NCBI GenBank assembly: GCA_037349105.1
Contig: JAYJMM010000058.1
Location: 372,001 to 436,000 of the forward strand
Reading direction: 5' to 3'
Source of the DNA: Limnomonas spitsbergensis
Lineage: Eukaryota > Chlorophyta > Chlorophyceae > Chlamydomonadales
Length of the DNA: 64,000 bases
The number at the start of each line of letters is the position of its first letter. The first letter of the stretch is position 1. Shown here piece by piece: positions 12,101-24,700 of this stretch. A program made the translations under genes and the position numbers. The notes beneath the pieces were generated by a model that was given only the letters and a program-made list of their open reading frames with translations, did not search any database and was not told where the DNA came from.

Positions 12101-15100
12101 AGGGGGGTACGGGTGATGGGGGTGAATGGGGTACGGGTGATGGGGGTACAGGTGAATGGGGTACGGGTGAGGGGGGTGAATGGGGTACGGGTGATGGGGG
12201 TACGGGTGAGGGGGGTATAGGTAAGGGGGGTATGGGTGATGGAGGTACGGGTGATAGGGGTACAGGTGATGGGGGTACGGGTGAGGGGGGTACGGGTGAG
12301 GGGGGTGAGGGGGGAACAGGTGATGGGGGTACGGGTGATGGGGGTACGGGTGAGGGGGGTACGGGTGATGGGGGTACGGGTGATGGGGGTACGGGTGATG
12401 GGGGTACGGGTGATGGGGGTACAGGTGATGGGGGTACAGGTGATGGGGGTACGGGTGAGGGGGGTACGGGTGAGGGGGGTGAGGGGGGTACAGGTGATGG
12501 GGGTACGGGTGATGGGGGTACAGGTGATGGGGGGTACGGGTGAGGGGTGTACGGGTGAGGGGGGTGAGGGTGATGGGGGTACGGGTGATGGGGGGTGATG
12601 GGGGTACGGGTGAAGGGGGGTGATGGGGGTACGGGTGATGGGGGGTGATGGGGGTATGGGTGATGGGGGGTGATGGGGGTACGGGTGATGGGGGTACGGG
12701 TGATGGGGGGTGATGGGGGTACGGGTGAAGGGGGTACGGGTGAGGGGGGTACGGGTGATGGGGGTACGGGTGAAGGGGGTACGGGTGAGGGGGGTACGGG
12801 TGAGGGGGGTACAGGTGATGGGGGTACGGGTGAGGGGGGAACGGGGGAGGGGGGACGGGTGAGGGGGGTACGGGTGAGGGGGGTACAGGTGAGGGGGGTT
12901 TGGGTGAGGGGGGTACGGGTGAGGGGGGTACAGGTGAGGGGGGTACGGGTGAGGGGGTACGGGTGAGGGGGGTACGGGTGAGGGGGTACGGGTGAGGGGG
13001 TACGGGTGAGGGGGTACGGGTGAGGGGGGTTTGGGTGAGGGGGGTACGGGTGAGGGGGGAACGGGGGAGGGGGGTACGGGTGAGGGGGTACGGGTGAGGG
13101 GGGTACAGGTGAGGGGGGTTTGGGTGAGGGGGGTACGGGTGAGGGGGTACGGGTGAGGGGGGTACGGGTGAGGGGGTACGGGTGACGCATGAGGGGGGTG
13201 ACGCTTGAGGGGGCCTGAGGGGTTGATGCATTACGTGGGTGATGTATGAGGTGTTACGAAGGATAGCCACATATAAATGTGAATATGAATATGTTATATT
13301 TCCAATATGCATTTGCAAGGGAAGGTCATGTACAGGATGGAGCTTCAGTCAGATTTCAGCATTGATATGTTCCGATTTGGCATGATGGACGTCATAAATA
13401 AACAATACGCCCTGAGGCGTGGATTAAGGAAGCCACCCATTCGGCCGTAGCACTAGGTGAGCTCCCAAAGTCTGATTTTGTATGATGGACGTTCCATGGC
13501 CTTACCTTCTTCGCCAGCCGGAAGCAGTCCTTGCGCGCTTTGCGCTTGAAGGTCTTGAGCTCCTTCCTTAAGGGTGTAGGGGTCAGGTTTGGGACATCAG
13601 GTATATTTTATAATGTATACAAGCTTCTTGTATACTTGCTTTGCCTTCCCTCATAGATAACGTTGTTTGGGGTTGAAGGATAAATGGATATACTAATGAT
13701 CGGTTGTAAACGCGGCTACACCTGGGCAATTTTATAACTGCAACAAAGACAAACAAAAGCATGGTGTACCTGTAGTAGGCGGAGATCTTATTGTTCTCTC
13801 TGAGTAGGCCGTTCCGTGTAGGGGCTGGGTGTCCAAAATGGCAACAATAATAACAACAACAGTAACAACATCAACAACAACAACAAGTGTGGTGTGTACC
13901 TGTAGTAGGCGGCGATCTTATCGTTCTCTCTAAGTAGGCCGTTCCGTGTAGGGGCTGGGTGTTCAAAATGGCAACAATAATAACAACAACAGTAACAACA
14001 TCAACAACAACAACAAGTGTGGTGAGTACCTGTAGTAGGCGATGATCTTATCGTTCTCTCTGAGTAGGCCGTTCCGTTCGCTGACCGCTAGTGCCAGTGC
14101 GTTGCGGCAGCTCTCCAGCTCCGCACGCGCTATGTCCAGCTCACGGCGCCCGTCACGCTCCCATTCAATCAACGGCTCAAGACGGCGGACCTGAGGGCCG
14201 ATTATGTTTGAGGTTTGAGAGTTTATGGTTTAGGGATTGGCACTACCAGTCAATCACCAGCACCACATGCAAGACCTGAGGGCCGATTATGTTTGAGGTT
14301 TGAGAGTTTATGGTTTAGGGATTGGCACTACCAGTCAATCACCAGCACCACATGCAAGACCTGAGGGCCGATTATGTTTGAGGTTTGAGAGTTTATGGTT
14401 AGGGATTGGCACTACCAGTCAATCACCAGCACCACATGCAAGACCTGAGGGCCGATTATGTTTGAGGTTTGAGAGTTTATGGTTTAGGGATTGGCACTAC
14501 CAGTCAATCACCAGCACCACATGCAAGACCTGAGGGCCGATTAGGGTTTGAGGTTTGAGAGTTTATGGTTTAGGGATTGGCACTACCAGTCAATCACCAG
14601 CACCACATGCAAGACCTGAGGGCCGATTATGTTTGAGGTTTGAGAGTTTATGGTTTAGGGATTGGCACTACCAGTCAATCACCAGCACCACATGCAAGAC
14701 CTGAGGGCCGATTATGTTTGAGGTTTGAGAGTTTATGGTTTAGGGATTGGCACTACCAGTCAATCACCAGCACCACATGCAAGACCTGAGGGCCGATTAT
14801 GTTTGAGGTTTGAGAGTTTATGGTTTAGGGATTGGCACTACCAGTCAATCACCAGCACCACATGCAAGACCTGAGGGCCGATTATGTTTGAGGTTTGAGA
14901 GTTTATGGTTTAGGGATTGGCACTACCAGTCAATCACCAGCACCACATGCAAGACCTGAGGGCCGATTATGTTTGAGGTTTGAGAGTTTATGGTTTAGGG
15001 ATTGGCACTACCAGTCAATCACCAGCACCACATGCAAGACCTGAGGGCCGATTATGTTTGAGGTTTGAGAGTTTATGGTTTAGGGATTGGCACTACCAGT

Positions 15101-18100
15101 CAATCACCAGCACCACATGCAAGACCTGAGGGCCGATTATGTTTGAGGTTTGAGAGTTTATGGTTTAGGGATTGGCACTACCAGTCAATCACCAGCACCA
15201 CATGCAAGACCTGAGGGCCGATTATGTTTGAGGTTTGAGAGTTTATGGTTTAGGGATTGGCACTACCAGTCAATCACCAGCACCACATGCAAGACCTGAG
15301 GGCCGATTATGTTTGAGGTTTGAGAGTTTATGGTTTAGGGATTGGCACTACCAGTCAATCACCAGCACCACATGCAAGACCTGAGGGCCGATTATGTTTG
15401 AGGTTTGAGAGTTTATGGTTTAGGGAGTGGCACTACCAGTCAATCACCAGCACCACATGCAAGACCTGAGGGCCGATTATGTTTGAGGTTTGAGAGTTTA
15501 TGGTTTAGGGATTGGCACTACCAGTCAATCACCAGCACCACATGCAAGACCTGAAGGCCGATTAGGGTTTGAGGTTTGAGAGTTTATGGTTTAGGGATTG
15601 GCACTACCAGTCAATCACCAGCACCACATGCAAGACCTGAGGGCCGATTATGTTTGAGGTTTGAGAGTTTATGGTTTAGGGATTGGCACTACCAGTCAAT
15701 CACCAGCACCACATGCAAGACCTGAGGGCCGATTATGTTTGAGGTTTGAGAGTTTATGGTTTAGGGATTGGCACTACCAGTCAATCACCAGCACCACATG
15801 CAAGACCTGAGGGCCGATTATGTTTGAGGTTTGAGAGTTTATGGTTTAGGGATTGGCACTACCAGTCAATCACCAGCACCACATGCAAGACCTGAAGGCC
15901 GATTAGGGTTTAGCGTGTAGGGATTGGCACAAATTGAGGTTTAAGGGTTTAGGGATTGGCACTACCAGTCAATCAACGGAGCAAGGCAGCGGACCTGAGG
16001 GCCCAATAGGTTTGAGGGTTGAAAATTGAGGTTTAAGGGTGAAGGGATTGGCACTACCAGTCAATCAACGGAGCAAGGCAGCGGACCTGAGGGCCCAATA
16101 GGTTTGAGGGTTGAAAATTGAGGTTTAAGGGTGAAGGGATTGGCACTACCAGTCAATCAACGGAGCAAGGCAGCGGACCTGAGGGCCCAATAGGTTTGAG
16201 GGTTGAAAATTGAGGTTTAAGGGTGAAGGGATTGGCACTACCAGTCAATCACCAGCTCCAACCGGCGGACCTGAGAGATCAGGGGTTTGGGGTCAGGGAT
16301 CAGGGTTCAGTGGCGGACCTGAGGGGAAGTCAGGGTGTAAGGACTTGAGTATGATCATGGCAGTCAGGGGGGTAGGGTTCAGGTATGTGTTTGCCCTGCC
16401 CGTTTTTTCTCCTCAACTTCTCAGCCACTCTGCATAAACCCTCTTCCCAGTGTCAGTGCCTCAGCTGCCCTGGCCTTAAACCCTACCCTGCTTCCCTGAA
16501 GCCTGTCCCTCAGCAGTCATACCCCCACACATTTCCCCCCCAGTGCCTTTGCCGCAGCAGCAGCATGAACCTTAAATCCTCAACTCTGCCCATATGTCTG
16601 TGCCTCCGCGGTCTGAACCCTAACCCCTCACCCTCTTCCCTCACTCTCAACCTTCTCCACCAGGGCCTGGGCAACAGCGCCCTGAACCCTCAACTTGTTC
16701 CCAAGTCTGTTCCTCCCTAGCCCCCTGATCCTTCCCCCTTCACACCTTCTCCCCCAGCGCCTGTGCCTCCGCGGCCCAGGAGGCGCAGTCTGCACGCTCC
16801 GCAGAGGCCTCAGAGTCCATCAAGCTGGTCTGCAGGTTCCACAGGCGAGAGAGAAGCACGCCCTCCTGCAGGAGCAGCAGTTGATTTAGTACCAGTATAT
16901 TCTATTTATAAGGAATCCACCAAGCTGGTCTGGGGGTTCCACAGGCGTGAGAGAAGCACGCCCTCCTGCAAGGATTAGGGTGTATGGTGAAGGGTTTAGG
17001 GTTTGCAGGCGTGAGAGAAGCATGCCCTCCTGCAGGGATTAGGGTGTATGGTGAAGGGTTTAGGGTTTGCAGGTGTGAGAGAAGCACGCCCTCCTGCAGG
17101 GATTAGGGTGTATGGTGAAGGGTTAAGGGTTTGCAGGTGTGAGAGAAGCACGCCCTCCTGCAGGGATTGGGGTGTATGGTGAAGGGTTTAGGGTTTGCAG
17201 GCTTGAGAGAAGCACGCCCTCCTGCAGGGATTAGGGTGTATGGTGAAGGGTTTAGGGTTTGCAGGCGTGAGAGAAGCACGCCCTCCTGCAGGGATTGGGG
17301 TGTATGGTGAAGGGTTTAGGGTTTGCAGGCTTGAGAGAAGCACGCCCTCCTGCAGGGATTGGGGTGTATGGTGAAGGGTTTAGGATTTGCAGGCTTGAGA
17401 GAAGCACGCCCTCCTGCAGGGATTAGGGTGTATGGTGAAGGGTTTAGGGTTTGCAGGCTTGAGAGAAGCACGCCCTCCTGCAGGGATTGGGGTGTATGGT
17501 GAAGGGTTTAGGGTTTGCAGGCTTGAGAGAAGCACGCCCTCCTGCAGGGATTGGGGTGTATGGTGAAGGGTTTAGGATTTGCAGGCTTGAGAGAAGCACG
17601 CCCTCCTGCAGGGATTAGGGTGTATGGTGAAGGGTTTAGGATTTGCAGGCTTGAGAGAAGCACGCCCTCCTGCAGGGATTAGGGTGTATGGTGAAGGGTT
17701 TAGGGTTTGCTTCACTCTTTGCAAAGGATGCTGATGCTTCACTCTTTGCAAAGGGGTGCTGATGCTTCACTCTAAGCAAGGGGTGCTGGTGCTTCACTCT
17801 TTGCAGGGGGTGATCGGCCATGCTGCCTGTTGCTGCCAGGAGGCATATATTTTACCATACCTTATGTCACATACCTTGTAGCTGAATGACTTGTAGCTGA
17901 ATGAATATTGAAATACAAAACAGCTGCCACTGCCCTATCCTTATGAGCGGACGAGAGTGATCTCCTCAAGCTGCTTGCTTAACAACAGCATCAACAAGGA
18001 CACCAACTCGGTGGAAACACGCCACAGGTCAAAACAAAAGCTGTCAGGGCCACGTCCTTATCATGGATGAAACACATTATCCTCAGGCTGCATATCCAAC

Positions 18101-18752
18101 AGGAGCAAAACAAATGACAGAAACTTGGTGGCAAACGTAAAGAACAGGGGCAAGGCATGACAACAGGCGGTGCTCTGTTGACGATATGTTTGATCCGCAC
18201 AGTAACGGCGCGGATGTGGCTTGGGCCCAGGCTGCTCTGTTTCCTTCAACCTCGCGCCTACCACAGGGTGCAGCTCTCTTTCTTCCTTGATCCGCCCCCC
18301 GTCCTTATCCAGCACCAGGCAACAGACCCCTCGCTCCCACCTCAAAGCACGAGGCAGCCATATGTTGTGTCAGGCTTGAGGCGCACGTTGCCACAGCCTG
18401 CAGCGACGAGTACAGATTAGATTTCTGAAAATCTCCGAAAATACCGCCTCCTCAAAAATATGTGGCATTTTGTGAGGGGCAGGGGGGCCACCCGGATTGA
18501 AATATCAGCCAATTACCAGGTGGATGTGCACACGCTCCAACCATGGCACATGGGCCATAAGCAAGAGATGCGAGTTGCAGAGGGGATCTCCAGGATTGAA
18601 TGTCAACAGGCTGAATGGCTGTTCCTAGGACCATTCAAGGATTGAGAGGGTCAGGGAGGCAGGGTCGGGCTGCCAAACGCACAAGTTGCCCTCAAGCAGC
18701 ATGGACAAGAACAAAGCCCGGCTGCCAAACGCCCATGTGTCCCATAAATCCC

Positions 18753-18792
<40 letters not shown>

Positions 18793-21700
18793 ATACCAAT
18801 TCACACAAACCTTTATATACCAGTTCACATACCAATTCAGATACCCCTCATCACGCAGATACACCAAACATTTTGCCGAACGCCCACACACCTAAACCGT
18901 AAACCCACCTCAATGACAGCCGGGCCATGCTACCAAAGGTCAAAGGCACCCCCCCGCCATCCCTTGAGCCACCTCCAACATGGGGTCATACATACGCACC
19001 CTGAAGCCAAGGTCCCACATGATGGAGGAGAAAAGGGCTGGCCGATGCCCATATATACCCTAAACCTGAATTCCTGTACACCCTTAACCCTAAATCCGCA
19101 ACCCGAATTCCTATAAGCCCTAAACCCTGCCACCAGACACCCTCACACTCTGACCGTCAACCCTCAACCCACCTGCAACATCGACGAGAACAGGGCCCGG
19201 CTGCCAAACGCCCACATCCCCATGCCCCCGGGCGGCATGGCGCCATCCGAGACTCTCCCGGGCGGCGCTGATCCACCCTCCACCGACATCCGGCTAGGCA
19301 TCAGCAGCAGGGGGGCAGGCCGGGCGCCGCCCGCAGAGGAGCCAGCAGCCACAGGCGGTCTACTGGCTGGATGTGGCCCTGCTGCTGCTGCTGCTGTGGC
19401 CCCCTGTACTGGGGCTGTACTGCCTCGCAGGAAGGGAGGGACCAGGGCGCGAGCATCAATATCTGCCACGGATGCAAACCTGTGTGGGATAGAGCCCGGG
19501 AGGAGGGAAGTAATGAGGCGGGGGTAATGAGGGGTTGAGGGGAGAGACGAGGGAGTAATGAGGGAGTAATGAGGGCATTATGAAGGAGTAATGAGGGGAT
19601 AATGAGAGAGTAATAAGAGGAAGGGGGGTACCAGAGCGCCGGCATCAGTGTCAATATTGAGTGCAAACCTGAAGGGGTGGGGGACCGGGAGGTGGAGACA
19701 TGGGAAGGTGGAGGTGACATGAGGAGGGGGGCAGTGCTTCCTGGATAGGGAGGAGGTACCAGAGCATGTGCGTTTATGCCCGTAATGCTTTTAAACGGAG
19801 TGCGGAACGGGGAGGTGAGGGCATGAGAAGGAGGCGGCATGAGGATGGGTTTCGGGCTGCCTGGATAGGTTGTAGATTGTAGGGTTTAGGGTTTAGTGCT
19901 GCCTGGATAGGTTGTAGGTTGTAGGGTTTAGGGTTAAGTGCTGCCTGGATAGAGAGGGGGTACCAGAGCATGTGCATTTATGTCCGTAACGGCTTCAAAC
20001 CTGAGTGCGGACCGGGAGGTGGGGGCGTGAGGGAATGGAGGGGATGGAGGGGAACATGAGGTGGGGACATGAGGAGCAGGATGAAGGGGGGCCGGGAGGT
20101 GGGGGCATGAGGGAATGGAGGGGAGCACTGAGGGGATGGCAGGTAGCAGGGGTGGGGGGAGGGGGGACGAGATGTAGGGATGGCAGGTAGCAGGTCAGGG
20201 CACAGGCGTGAATACTCCATATACTCGTGACGGCTGTCATCCTGAGCATGATGGGATATCGGGAGAGGGCGTGCGGGGAATAAGAAGTAAGAAGTACGTG
20301 TGGTTTCCAATCCTTCGTGATGTTTAATGGATCTTTAGTAATAGGCGATTAGACCTGCCCGTACAGGATACGCGCAATCTTCCCCGTGTCATCGCAATTG
20401 TGGATCAATCACTCGACGGAGGGGAGTATTGAGGGCTTGGGGGTACAAGGGCACAGGCATTAATAGTTAGGGTATGGGTAGCTGCCCCTGCATCATCCCT
20501 AAACCCTATACCCACCTGGCTGCTAGTGCGTGCTTGTGCGAGGGGTCGGTCGCACTCAGGGCCTCCGTGAAAGCAGCGGCCGGGGTGATGTTCACGTCGA
20601 GCCCCACAGCCATTGCCGCGCTGACGGGCCTGCCTGCCTGCTGCATTACTGGCCTGCCTGCCTGCTGCTGCTGCATCAGCTGCTGCGTCACGGCATCCCT
20701 CTGCGTTTGAATCGTCAGTGGGGTGGCGTTGCTCTTTCCATTTCAAAACCTCTGGTAGTGCAGTGCAGTGCAGTGCAGTGTAGTGCAGTGCAGGACTGCA
20801 CTGTTTGTAATGCACGATACTCCTACCATTTTCAAAAACACAAAATAAAGTTAAAATTCAAACGGGCTGACCCGAGCCTCTGGTGAGCCATAATGCCCAT
20901 TCCAAACACTGCCAATACATTTAGGGTTTATCACAACCTGAACCCTAGCGGAAGCAATGCAAACATACTTAGGGTTCAACAGACCTTGAAACCTAAGGGA
21001 CGCGCTGTGAATACAGTTAGGGCATACTTCAACTAAACCCTAGGTCACAGTGGCTACAAAGTTAGGCTTCATTGTGACCTAAACCCTAACCTCTAACCGA
21101 CCTGGGCCTCCGGAGAGCTTGAGTGTGCAGTCCATGCACTGGCAATACAGCCATCCAGCCAATCCGTCATCAGCTGTACCTGTGTGGGTGAGTGTGGGTG
21201 AGTGTGGGGGGGACAGACACTGGGTTTTAGGAATAGGGAGAGGGGGCAGAAATAGGGTTTAGGAGCACGGGCGAGGGGGGGGGGAAGGGAGCAGACACTG
21301 GCTTTAGGAACAGGGGGGGGGGGGGGGAGGGGCAGATATAGGAGGCAGGAACAGGGGGGGGAGGATGGTGCCGAGGGATGAGGAGTAACGGCTTTTCTGA
21401 TGAGGAGTAACGGCTTTTCTGATGAGGAGTAGCGGCTTTTCTGATGAGGAGTAACAGCTTTTCTGATGAGGAGTCATGGCTTTTCTGATGTCATAGCATC
21501 ATTGACGCATCTACATACTGCCGCATCCCTCCAACAACTATTTCAAAAGGGTCAGGTGTGGCGGACAAGAGTAAGAGACGGGCTTTGAGTCAAGGAGGTG
21601 GATCTAATTAAAGGACCGAAAGGCAGGGGTCAGCCTCACAGCAGTGCACGCTTTTGAGACACCCCCTTCCTTCCACATGGCCTCAACGCACACCACCATG

Positions 21701-24700
21701 TATCCACACCTCCTTGTAATCCATACCACCATACTTCCATGTATTCACACCTCCATGCATCCACACCTCCTTGCAATCCATACCTCCTTTCCTCTATGTA
21801 TTCACACCAGCATGCATCCACACCTCCATTCCTGTATGTGTTCACACCTCCATGCATCCTTGCCTTCATGCAAATCATGGTTCCCTCAGCCTCCCCCCAC
21901 CTGTCTCCTGGACGAGTGTTTCTCCCCGATCAAGCGCCCCAGGCTGATTTCATCTGACGCCAGCTCAGCAATGAATCTGCCGCTGGCTCCGAAACCCGGT
22001 CCATACCCAGCTGGCACCCCATAGTCCGCGTAGGGACCCAGCACGGACGCAGCAGACACATGCGGCAAGATGCTGGCATTGTGAACCTGAGGTGCGGGGG
22101 GGCGGTGAGGATGAGGCTACGGCAGTGAGGAGGATATGAGGAGTTTAGGCTGGTGCTCTGCAAGTCTGCAGGCAAATGCATTCAGGGGATGCAGCGTGCA
22201 GCTCACAGAGGCCAGCATGAGGGTGCAATGTAGAGGCCAGCATGAGGGTGCAATGTAGAGGCCAGCATGAGGGTGCAGTGTAGAGGCCAGCATGAGGGTG
22301 CAATGTAGAGGCCAGCAGGAGGGTGCAATGTAGAGGCCAGCATGAGGGTGCAGTGTAGAGGCCAGCATGAGGGTGCAATGTAGAGGCCAGCATGAGGGTG
22401 CAATGTAGAGGCCAGCAGGAGGGTGCAATGTAGAGGCCAGCAGGAGGGTGCAATGTAGAGGCCAGCAGGAGGGTGCAATGTAGAGGCCAGCATGAGGGTG
22501 CAATGTAGAGGCCAGCATGAGGGTGCAATGTAGAGGCCAGCAGGAGGGTGCAATGTAGAGGCCAGCATGAGGGTGCAATATAGAGGCCAGCATGAGGGTG
22601 CAGTGTAGAGGCCAGCATGAGGGTGCAGTGTAGAGGCCAGCATGAGGGTGCAATGTAGAGGCCAGCATGAGGGTGCAGTGAAGAGGCCAGCATGAGGGTG
22701 CAATGTAGAGGCCAGCATGAGGGTGCAATGTAGAGGCCAGCATGAGGGTGCAATGTAGAGGCCAGCATGAGGGTGCAATGTAGAGGCCAGCAGGAGGGTG
22801 CAATGTAGAGGCCAGCATGAGGGTGCAATGTAGAGGCCAGCAGGAGGGTGCAGTGTAGAGGCCAGCATGAGGGTGCAGTGTAGAGGCCAGCATGAGGGTG
22901 CAATGTAGAGGCCAGCATGAGGGTGCAATGTAGAGGCCAGCAGGAGGGTGCAATGTAGAGGCCAGCAGGAGGGTGCAATGTAGAGGCCAGCAGGAGGGTG
23001 CAATGTAGAGGCCAGCATGAGGGTGCAATGTAGAGGCCAGCATGAGGGTGCAATGTAGAGGCCAGCAGGAGGGTGCAATGTAGAGGCCAGCAGGAGGGTG
23101 CAATATAGAGGCCAGCAGGAGGGTGCAATGTAGAGGCCAGCATGAGGGTGCAATGTAGAGGCCAGCAGGAGGGTGCAATGTAGAGGCCAGCATGAGGGTG
23201 CAGTGAAGAGGCCAGCATGAGGGTGCAATGTAGAGGCCAGCATGAGGGTGCAATGTAGAGGCCAGCATGAGGGTGCAATGTAGAGGCCAGCATGAGGGTG
23301 CAATGTAGAGGCCAGCATGAGGGTGCAATGTAGAGGCCAGCAGGAGGGTGCAATGTAGAGGCCAGCATGAGGGTGCAATGTAGAGGCCAGCATGAGGGTG
23401 CAATGTAGAGGCCAGCATGAGGGTGTAATGTAGAGGCCAGCATGAGGGTGCAATGTAGAGGCCAGCATGAGGGTGCAATGTAGAGGCCAGCATGAGGGTG
23501 CAGTGTAGAGGCCAGCATGAGGGTGCAATGTAGAGGCCAGCATGAGGGTGCAATATAGAGGCCAGCAGGAGGGTGCAATGTAGAGGCCAGCATGAGGGTG
23601 CAATATAGAGGCCAGCATGAGGGTGCAATGTAGAGGCCAGCATGAGGGTGCAATGTAGAGGCCAGCATGAGGGTGCAGTGTAGAGGCCAGCATGAGGGTG
23701 CAATGTAGAGGCCAGCATGAGGGTGCAATATAGAGGCCAGCAGGAGGGTGCAATGTAGAGGCCAGCATGAGGGTGCAATATAGAGGCCAGCATGAGGGTG
23801 CAATGTAGAGGCCAGCATGAGGGTGCAATGTAGAGGCCAGCATGAGGGTGCAATGTAGAGGCCAGCATGAGGGTGCAATGTAGAGGCCAGCATGAGGGTG
23901 CAATGTAGAGGCCAGCATGAGGGTGCAGTGTAGAGGCCAGCATGAGGGTGCAATGTAGAGGCCAGCATGAGGGTGCAATATAGAGGCCAGCAGGAGGGTG
24001 CAATGTAGAGGCCAGCATGAGGGTGCAATATAGAGGCCAGCATGAGGGTGCAATGTAGAGGCCAGCATGAGGGTGCAATGTAGAGGCCAGCATGAGGGTG
24101 CAATGTAGAGGCCAGCATGAGGGTGCAATGTAGAGGCCAGCATGAGGGTGCAATGTAGAGGCCAACAGGAGGGTGCAATGTAGAGGCCAGCATGAGGGTG
24201 CAATGTAGAGGCCAGCATGAGGGTGCAGTGTAGAGGCCAGCATGAGGGTGCAATGTAGAGGCCAGCATGAGGGTGCAATGTAGAGGCCAGCAGGAGGGTG
24301 CAATATAGAGGCCAGCATGAGGGTGCAGTGTAGAGGCCAGCATGAGGGTGCAATGTAGAGGCCAGCAGGAGGGTGCAATGTAGAGGCCAGCATGAGGGTG
24401 CAATATAGAGGCCAGCATGAGGGTGCAGTGTAGAGGCCAGCATGAGGGTGCAGTGTAGAGGCCAGCATGAGGGTGCAATGTAGAGGCCAGCATGAGGGTG
24501 CAATGTAGAGGCCAGCATGAGGGTGCAATATAGAGGCCAGCATGAGGGTGCAATGTAGAGGTCAGCAGGAGGGTGCAATGTAGAGGCCAGCAGGAGGGTG
24601 CAATATAGAGGCCAGCAGGAGGGTGCAATATAGAGGCCAGCAGGAGGGTGCAATATAGAGGCCAGCATGAGGGTGCAATATAGAGGCCAGTGTGACTGAG

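Noticed and set aside
5308..13318. Long Pro/His/Tyr/Thr-rich minus-strand open frames (up to 700 codons) and many Gly/Thr/Val plus-strand frames
   Set aside because: Products of the 15-bp G-rich array, whose length is a multiple of three; intronic between two well-supported exons.
14191..15905. CRISPR-like regular repeats
   Set aside because: Units are contiguous with no unique spacers, and the sequence is eukaryotic with exons.
17940..18010. Extra gene A exon between exons 7 and 8
   Set aside because: Exons 7 and 8 both have phase 0 at the join, so none is needed, and the stretch lacks a matching donor.
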